Source: Paenibacillus alkalitolerans (lineage in GTDB: Bacteria > Bacillota > Bacilli > Paenibacillales > YIM-B00363). Taken from it: a DNA stretch of 64,000 nt. The stretch spans positions 39,837 to 103,836 of the forward strand of contig NZ_JAEMXM010000018.1 in NCBI RefSeq assembly GCF_016482785.1, given 5' to 3'. The notes beneath the pieces were generated by a model, which worked only from the letters and a program-made list of their open reading frames with translations, was not told the DNA's origin and did not search any database. The translations under genes were made by a program, and so were the position numbers. This document shows, piece after piece, positions 61,051 through 64,000 of the stretch (its first letter is position 1; every line of letters starts with the position of its first letter).

Positions 61051-62259
61051 TCACACCGTCAACTGCTCAGCCATCATTACCGCGGCCCCGATGGCCAGGG
61101 CCTCTTCCCCAAGCCGACCGCGGCTAAACTGAACCTGGTAAGCCGGGTAATAATAAGTATTCTTAATCGCGATGCGGGTGGCCACATCGAAATATAAATC
61201 TTGCGCATTAAATAAAGGCCCTCCGAAAATCACCTTTTCCGGATGCAGCATATTAAGCATGTTGGCCAGTCCGATGCCGAAATACGTTGCCGATTGCGCG
61301 AACAGTTCGGTAGTAAGCGGATCGCCTGTCTCAAGCGCTTCCACCAAGTGAGAAAAGGACAATTGATCGTATCCGCCCGCCAATTGACGGAGCACGGTGT
61401 CACGTCCTTGCTTAATTCGTGAAATCGCCGCTTGCTCCAATGCGTAGATGGATGCATAAGACTCCAGACACCCTATGTTGCCCTGCGGCTCGCGGTGCGC
61501 GATACCGTCCGTTTGAATGATCATCTGGCCGACGGCCCCCTCCATATCGACTGCGCCGTAGACGAGCTTGCCGTTGGAGAGCATAGCCGAACGCAAACCG
61601 ATTCCGCCGTGAATATAAAGTACGTGCTCGCAACGCTGCCCGGGATCGTCCACCCAATATTCCGCAAGCAAAGCCGCATTCGCTCCGTTGTCGAGCACGC
61701 ACGGAACGTTCAGCCGTTTCGAAATCATTTCGCATACAGGAACGTTCTTCCAGCCTGGAGACGGAAAATACAGCGGATCGGTTATAATGCCTCCGACACG
61801 GTCCAAAGGACCGACCGACCCGACGCCGACGCCAAGCAACCGGGTATGTTCGATATTGTGGATCTTCAGCATATCCGCCATCGCTTCGGTCATATGCTCA
61901 ATCAATACCTCAGGCGTCGTATTCGGCGTCATTTTCCATACCCTGGAATCCCTTTTGCGAAAATGCATATCGCAAAGCACCAAGCGCGAATGTATGCGCG
62001 ATATGTCGAGCCCGAACACGAATGCTTGCTCCGGATGCGCTTGGTATAGTATGGGCCGCCGGCCGCCGGTCGATTCACCGAATCCGGTTTCCTGGATCCA
62101 TCCTTCTTGTGCCATATCTTCAAGAAGCCGTGTCAGCGTGCTTCCCTTCATTCCGCTTTGCTCTTGCAAAAACTGTTTCGACACCGTTCTATATTTTCTA
62201 ATTAAAGAGTATATTTGCTTTGCCTTGACGCTGCCGATTCGCTCCCTAACCGCAATCAT
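61051..62259 (-). CDS. ROK-family transcriptional regulator (XylR/NagC-like)
   Basis: A 402-residue protein. The N-terminal winged helix (residues ~20-75: YRTVSKQFLQEQSGMKGSTL) is fused to a ROK sugar-kinase-like domain (FVFGLDISRIHSRLVLCD near residue 85; VLDNGANAALLAEYW; GGIGLRSAMLSNGKLVYG; EGAVGQM). The canonical ROK zinc motif is altered: after EGAVGQM, no complete CxCGxxGC is seen, only GNIGCLESYAS. It probably represses sugar-utilisation genes, but no target is adjacent. The ATG at 62259 follows GGAGGG. Confidence 0.88.
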   Translation of the reverse strand: MIAVRERIGSVKAKQIYSLIRKYRTVSKQFLQEQSGMKGSTLTRLLEDMAQEGWIQETGFGESTGGRRPILYQAHPEQAFVFGLDISRIHSRLVLCDMHFRKRDSRVWKMTPNTTPEVLIEHMTEAMADMLKIHNIEHTRLLGVGVGSVGPLDRVGGIITDPLYFPSPGWKNVPVCEMISKRLNVPCVLDNGANAALLAEYWVDDPGQRCEHVLYIHGGIGLRSAMLSNGKLVYGAVDMEGAVGQMIIQTDGIAHREPQGNIGCLESYASIYALEQAAISRIKQGRDTVLRQLAGGYDQLSFSHLVEALETGDPLTTELFAQSATYFGIGLANMLNMLHPEKVIFGGPLFNAQDLYFDVATRIAIKNTYYYPAYQVQFSRGRLGEEALAIGAAVMMAEQLTV

Positions 62260-62544
62260 CGTCTGCCCTCCGTTCAAACCGCACCGATAACCGTTGATAT
62301 TGGAATATATGAGGCTATCGATTATTGTAGCATACGGCAGCAAAATCTTCCCGGCAAAAGCAATAGAGCCTTGCGAACCCAACCCAAGCACCTATACAAC
62401 CGAAATAAAAGTTCGGACCAACCGCTCCATGTCCATGATGATGACGTGATTGCAACGGGAAAGCTGTGCTCATTTTTGAGCCTGGCGTCATTTCGCCTCC
62501 TCCGGTCGGCATCGTCGAAATTCCGGTTACGAACTAACACAAAT
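62260..62544. other. Intergenic gap
   Basis: Between the ROK regulator and the tRNA operon terminator. The only candidate is the weak small open frame noted separately. Confidence 0.5.
62315..62491 (-). CDS. Possible 58-residue protein (weak)
   Basis: An open frame with AGGAGG four bases before its ATG. The predicted peptide has an HHHGHG run and four Cys, then an aromatic stretch. No family is recognised and composition is unremarkable. The ribosome-binding site is the only real support. Confidence 0.25.
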   Translation of the reverse strand: MTPGSKMSTAFPLQSRHHHGHGAVGPNFYFGCIGAWVGFARLYCFCREDFAAVCYNNR

Positions 62545-62576
62545 AGCCTTGGGCATCATTATCGATGCTCAAGGCT
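62545..62576 (-). terminator. Terminator of the tRNA operon
   Basis: Stem AGCCTTG..GCATC / GATGC..CAAGGCT, then ATTTGTGTT on the minus strand, 17 bp past the last tRNA gene. Confidence 0.75.
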
Positions 62577-62592
62577 GCGAACTGTTTATGTT

Positions 62593-62675
62593 TGGTGCCG
62601 GTAGAGGGACTCGAACCCCCACGGTTTCCCTCACGATTTTGAGTCGCGCGCGTCTGCCAATTCCGCCATACCGGC
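62593..62675 (-). tRNA. tRNA-Leu (CAA)
   Basis: 83 nt with encoded CCA and a long variable arm. Anticodon loop CUCAAAA gives CAA (UUG codons). Third and last copy in transcription order; differs from the other two by one T-loop base. Confidence 0.95.
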
Positions 62676-62731
62676 ATGTAAAATCGTCAACAAATACTGT
62701 ACAGCAGATTACTGTAAGCTGTAAAAACATA

Positions 62732-62814
62732 TGGTGCCGGTAGAGGGACTTGAACCCCCACGGTTTCCCTCACGATTTTGAGTCGCGCGCGTCTGCCAAT
62801 TCCGCCATACCGGC
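62732..62814 (-). tRNA. tRNA-Leu (CAA)
   Basis: Identical to the copy at 62871-62953, including the flanking spacer. The 139-bp period shows tandem duplication. Confidence 0.95.
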
Positions 62815-62870
62815 ATGTAAAATCGTCAACAAATACTGTACAGCAGATTACTGTAAGCTGTAAAAACATA

Positions 62871-62953
62871 TGGTGCCGGTAGAGGGACTTGAACCCCCAC
62901 GGTTTCCCTCACGATTTTGAGTCGCGCGCGTCTGCCAATTCCGCCATACCGGC
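62871..62953 (-). tRNA. tRNA-Leu (CAA)
   Basis: First of three tandem Leu(CAA) genes in transcription order, CCA encoded. Confidence 0.95.
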
Positions 62954-62967
62954 ATGTATGAAAATAA

Positions 62968-63044
62968 TGGCGTGCCCTAAGAGATTCGAACTCCTGACCT
63001 TTTGATTCGTAGTCAAACGCTCTATCCGGCTGAGCTAAGGGCAC
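62968..63044 (-). tRNA. tRNA-Arg (ACG)
   Basis: 77 nt, CCA encoded. Anticodon loop CUACGAA; ACG is expected to be edited to ICG for CGN codons. Confidence 0.95.
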
Positions 63045-63057
63045 ATATTCAATTTGT

Positions 63058-63146
63058 TGGTGCCGAGGACCGGACTTGAACCGGTACGATAGTCACCTAT
63101 CGCAGGATTTTAAGTCCTGTGCGTCTGCCCATTCCGCCACCCCGGC
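63058..63146 (-). tRNA. tRNA-Leu (TAA)
   Basis: 89 nt with a long variable arm and encoded CCA. Anticodon loop CUUAAAA. Confidence 0.95.
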
Positions 63147-63165
63147 CGGCAGTGTTGTTTGTTTG

Positions 63166-63239
63166 TGGAGGCGCCACCCAGATTCGAACTGGGGATAAAG
63201 CTTTTGCAGAGCTCTGCCTTACCACTTGGCTATGGCGCC
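63166..63239 (-). tRNA. tRNA-Cys (GCA)
   Basis: 74 nt, CCA encoded. Anticodon loop UGCAAAA read with GCA. Confidence 0.95.
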
Positions 63240-63250
63240 AAAAAGTGAAA

Positions 63251-63325
63251 TGGAGCGGACGATGGGATTCGAACCCACGACCCTCGCCTTGGCAAGGCGA
63301 TGCTCTACCACTGAGCCACGTCCGC
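63251..63325 (-). tRNA. tRNA-Gly (GCC)
   Basis: 75 nt, CCA encoded. Anticodon GCC between CUU and AAG. Confidence 0.95.
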
Positions 63326-63331
63326 ATAAAA

Positions 63332-63406
63332 TGGCTGGGGATCCAGGGATCGAACCTGGGAATGACGGAGTCAAAGTCCGTTGCCTTACCGCTTGGCTAA
63401 TCCCCA
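63332..63406 (-). tRNA. tRNA-Gln (TTG)
   Basis: 75 nt, CCA encoded. Anticodon loop CUUUGAC; starts with U as is typical of tRNA-Gln. Confidence 0.95.
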
Positions 63407-63416
63407 ATGAAGGTTA

Positions 63417-63493
63417 TGGGGCGATCGAGGGGAATTGAACCCCCGAATGTCGGAGCCACAATCCGATGCGTTAGCCACTTCGCCACGACCGCC
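63417..63493 (-). tRNA. tRNA-His (GTG)
   Basis: 77 nt with the extra 5' G (G-1) opposite discriminator C73, the tRNA-His identity pair. CCA encoded. Confidence 0.95.
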
Positions 63494-63509
63494 AAAATGA
63501 TGATATTAC

Positions 63510-63583
63510 TGGCAGGGGCAGCAGGAATTGAACCCACACTAACGGTTTTGGAGACCGCTGTTCTACCTTTAAACTATGCCCCT
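63510..63583 (-). tRNA. tRNA-Trp (CCA)
   Basis: 74 nt, CCA end encoded. Anticodon loop CUCCAAA. This tRNA is the ligand of the T-box leader upstream of trpS. Confidence 0.95.
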
Positions 63584-63587
63584 AAAA

Positions 63588-63673
63588 TGGTGGAGGATGA
63601 TGGATTCGAACCACCGAACTCGTAAGAGAAGAGATTTACAGTCTCCCGCGTTTGGCCACTTCGCTAATCCTCC
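63588..63673 (-). tRNA. tRNA-Tyr (GTA)
   Basis: 86 nt, long variable arm, CCA encoded. Anticodon loop CUGUAAA. Confidence 0.95.
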
Positions 63674-63684
63674 AAAGCAATACA

Positions 63685-63760
<76 letters not shown>

Positions 63761-63774
63761 ATGATGGATGGTAA

Positions 63775-63850
63775 TGGTGGCTTGGGACGGAATCGAACCG
63801 CCGACACAAGGATTTTCAGTCCTTTGCTCTACCGACTGAGCTACCAAGCC
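63775..63850 (-). tRNA. tRNA-Phe (GAA)
   Basis: 76 nt, CCA encoded. Anticodon loop CUGAAAA. First gene behind the operon promoter. Confidence 0.95.
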
Positions 63851-63872
63851 TCGACAACGGTGACGGAATTAC

Positions 63873-63900
63873 ATTATATAATAGTCTTTGTAAAAAGCAA
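63873..63900 (-). promoter_or_regulatory. Promoter of the tRNA operon
   Basis: Minus strand TTGCTT (63900-63895), 16-bp spacer and consensus TATAAT (63878-63873), about 22 bp before tRNA-Phe. Confidence 0.7.
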
Positions 63901-64000
63901 AGCTGTAATTCATGGTGGAAAAAGAAAATGGCGGAGCTGACGAGACTGCAATGTTTCGCTATCGAAGCGAATGCTCCGACGAACCCAAAGGGTTCTCATC

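Overview
The window looks like chromosome from a spore-forming Firmicute of the Paenibacillaceae (Paenibacillus/Cohnella-like). Reasons: many endospore genes (cwlJ-gerQ, alpha/beta-type SASP, sspI, ylbJ, yunB, lytH-like, YjcZ-type microproteins), strong Shine-Dalgarno sequences with frequent GTG/TTG starts, a Trp T-box leader, LiaFSR-type and YesMN-type two-component systems, and a dense tRNA operon with encoded CCA ends. No prophage, insertion sequence, CRISPR-cas locus or rRNA gene is visible. The accessory-looking content is mostly intergenic repeat DNA.

Layout. 1-2.5 kb: the 5' part of a UbiD-family decarboxylase behind heme A synthase ctaA. 2.5-3.4 kb: a G-poor low-complexity stretch with an octamer array. 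3.4-12.9 kb: flavodoxin-like oxidoreductase, lipoprotein plus thioredoxin pair, DUF2515 protein converging on a MurJ/SpoVB-like flippase, ThuA, DUF456 and HAD genes, then an orphan AgrC-like kinase. 13.0-16.8 kb: a metal ABC transporter (binding protein, ATPase, two permeases) with an MntR-like operator. 16.9-17.2 kb: an 81-bp tandem repeat. 17.3-19.8 kb: class B PBP and a small membrane protein. 20-25.7 kb: MFS transporter, Toprim protein, Sco and heme O synthase, cwlJ-gerQ, YfhP-like and YlaF-like proteins. 25.7-33.4 kb: trpS with T-box, SASP, zinc-ribbon protein, PepF, YycC-like protein, DUF2225 protein, YlbJ and NAD kinase.

33.5-34.2 kb holds a second repeat array (113-bp higher-order unit) and an unexplained stretch. 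34.3-41.4 kb: YutD with a long RGG/Gly-rich tail, lipA, the nickel-pincer cofactor genes larE-larB-larC1 with larC2 on the opposite strand, lytH-like peptidase and yunB. 41.5-48.2 kb: sugar ABC transporter with YesMN-type regulators. 48.4-54.8 kb: TrmH methylase, sspI, LytTR regulator, prfC, cyclase-family protein, zwf. 54.9-60.1 kb: GNAT protein and a seven-gene Lia/Psp envelope-stress cluster. 60.3-62.5 kb: YjcZ-like peptides, holin-like protein, ROK regulator. 62.6-63.9 kb: thirteen tRNA genes read leftwards from one promoter.

Functional links: ctaA, ctaB and sco serve heme A synthesis and cytochrome oxidase assembly, although at separate loci. The lar genes make the nickel-pincer nucleotide cofactor, but no LarA-type enzyme is present. 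The most unusual observations are the strand-split larC, a repeat element placed between stop codons and downstream ribosome-binding sites at two loci, and two different intergenic tandem arrays built around short GTTTCA-type inverted motifs.
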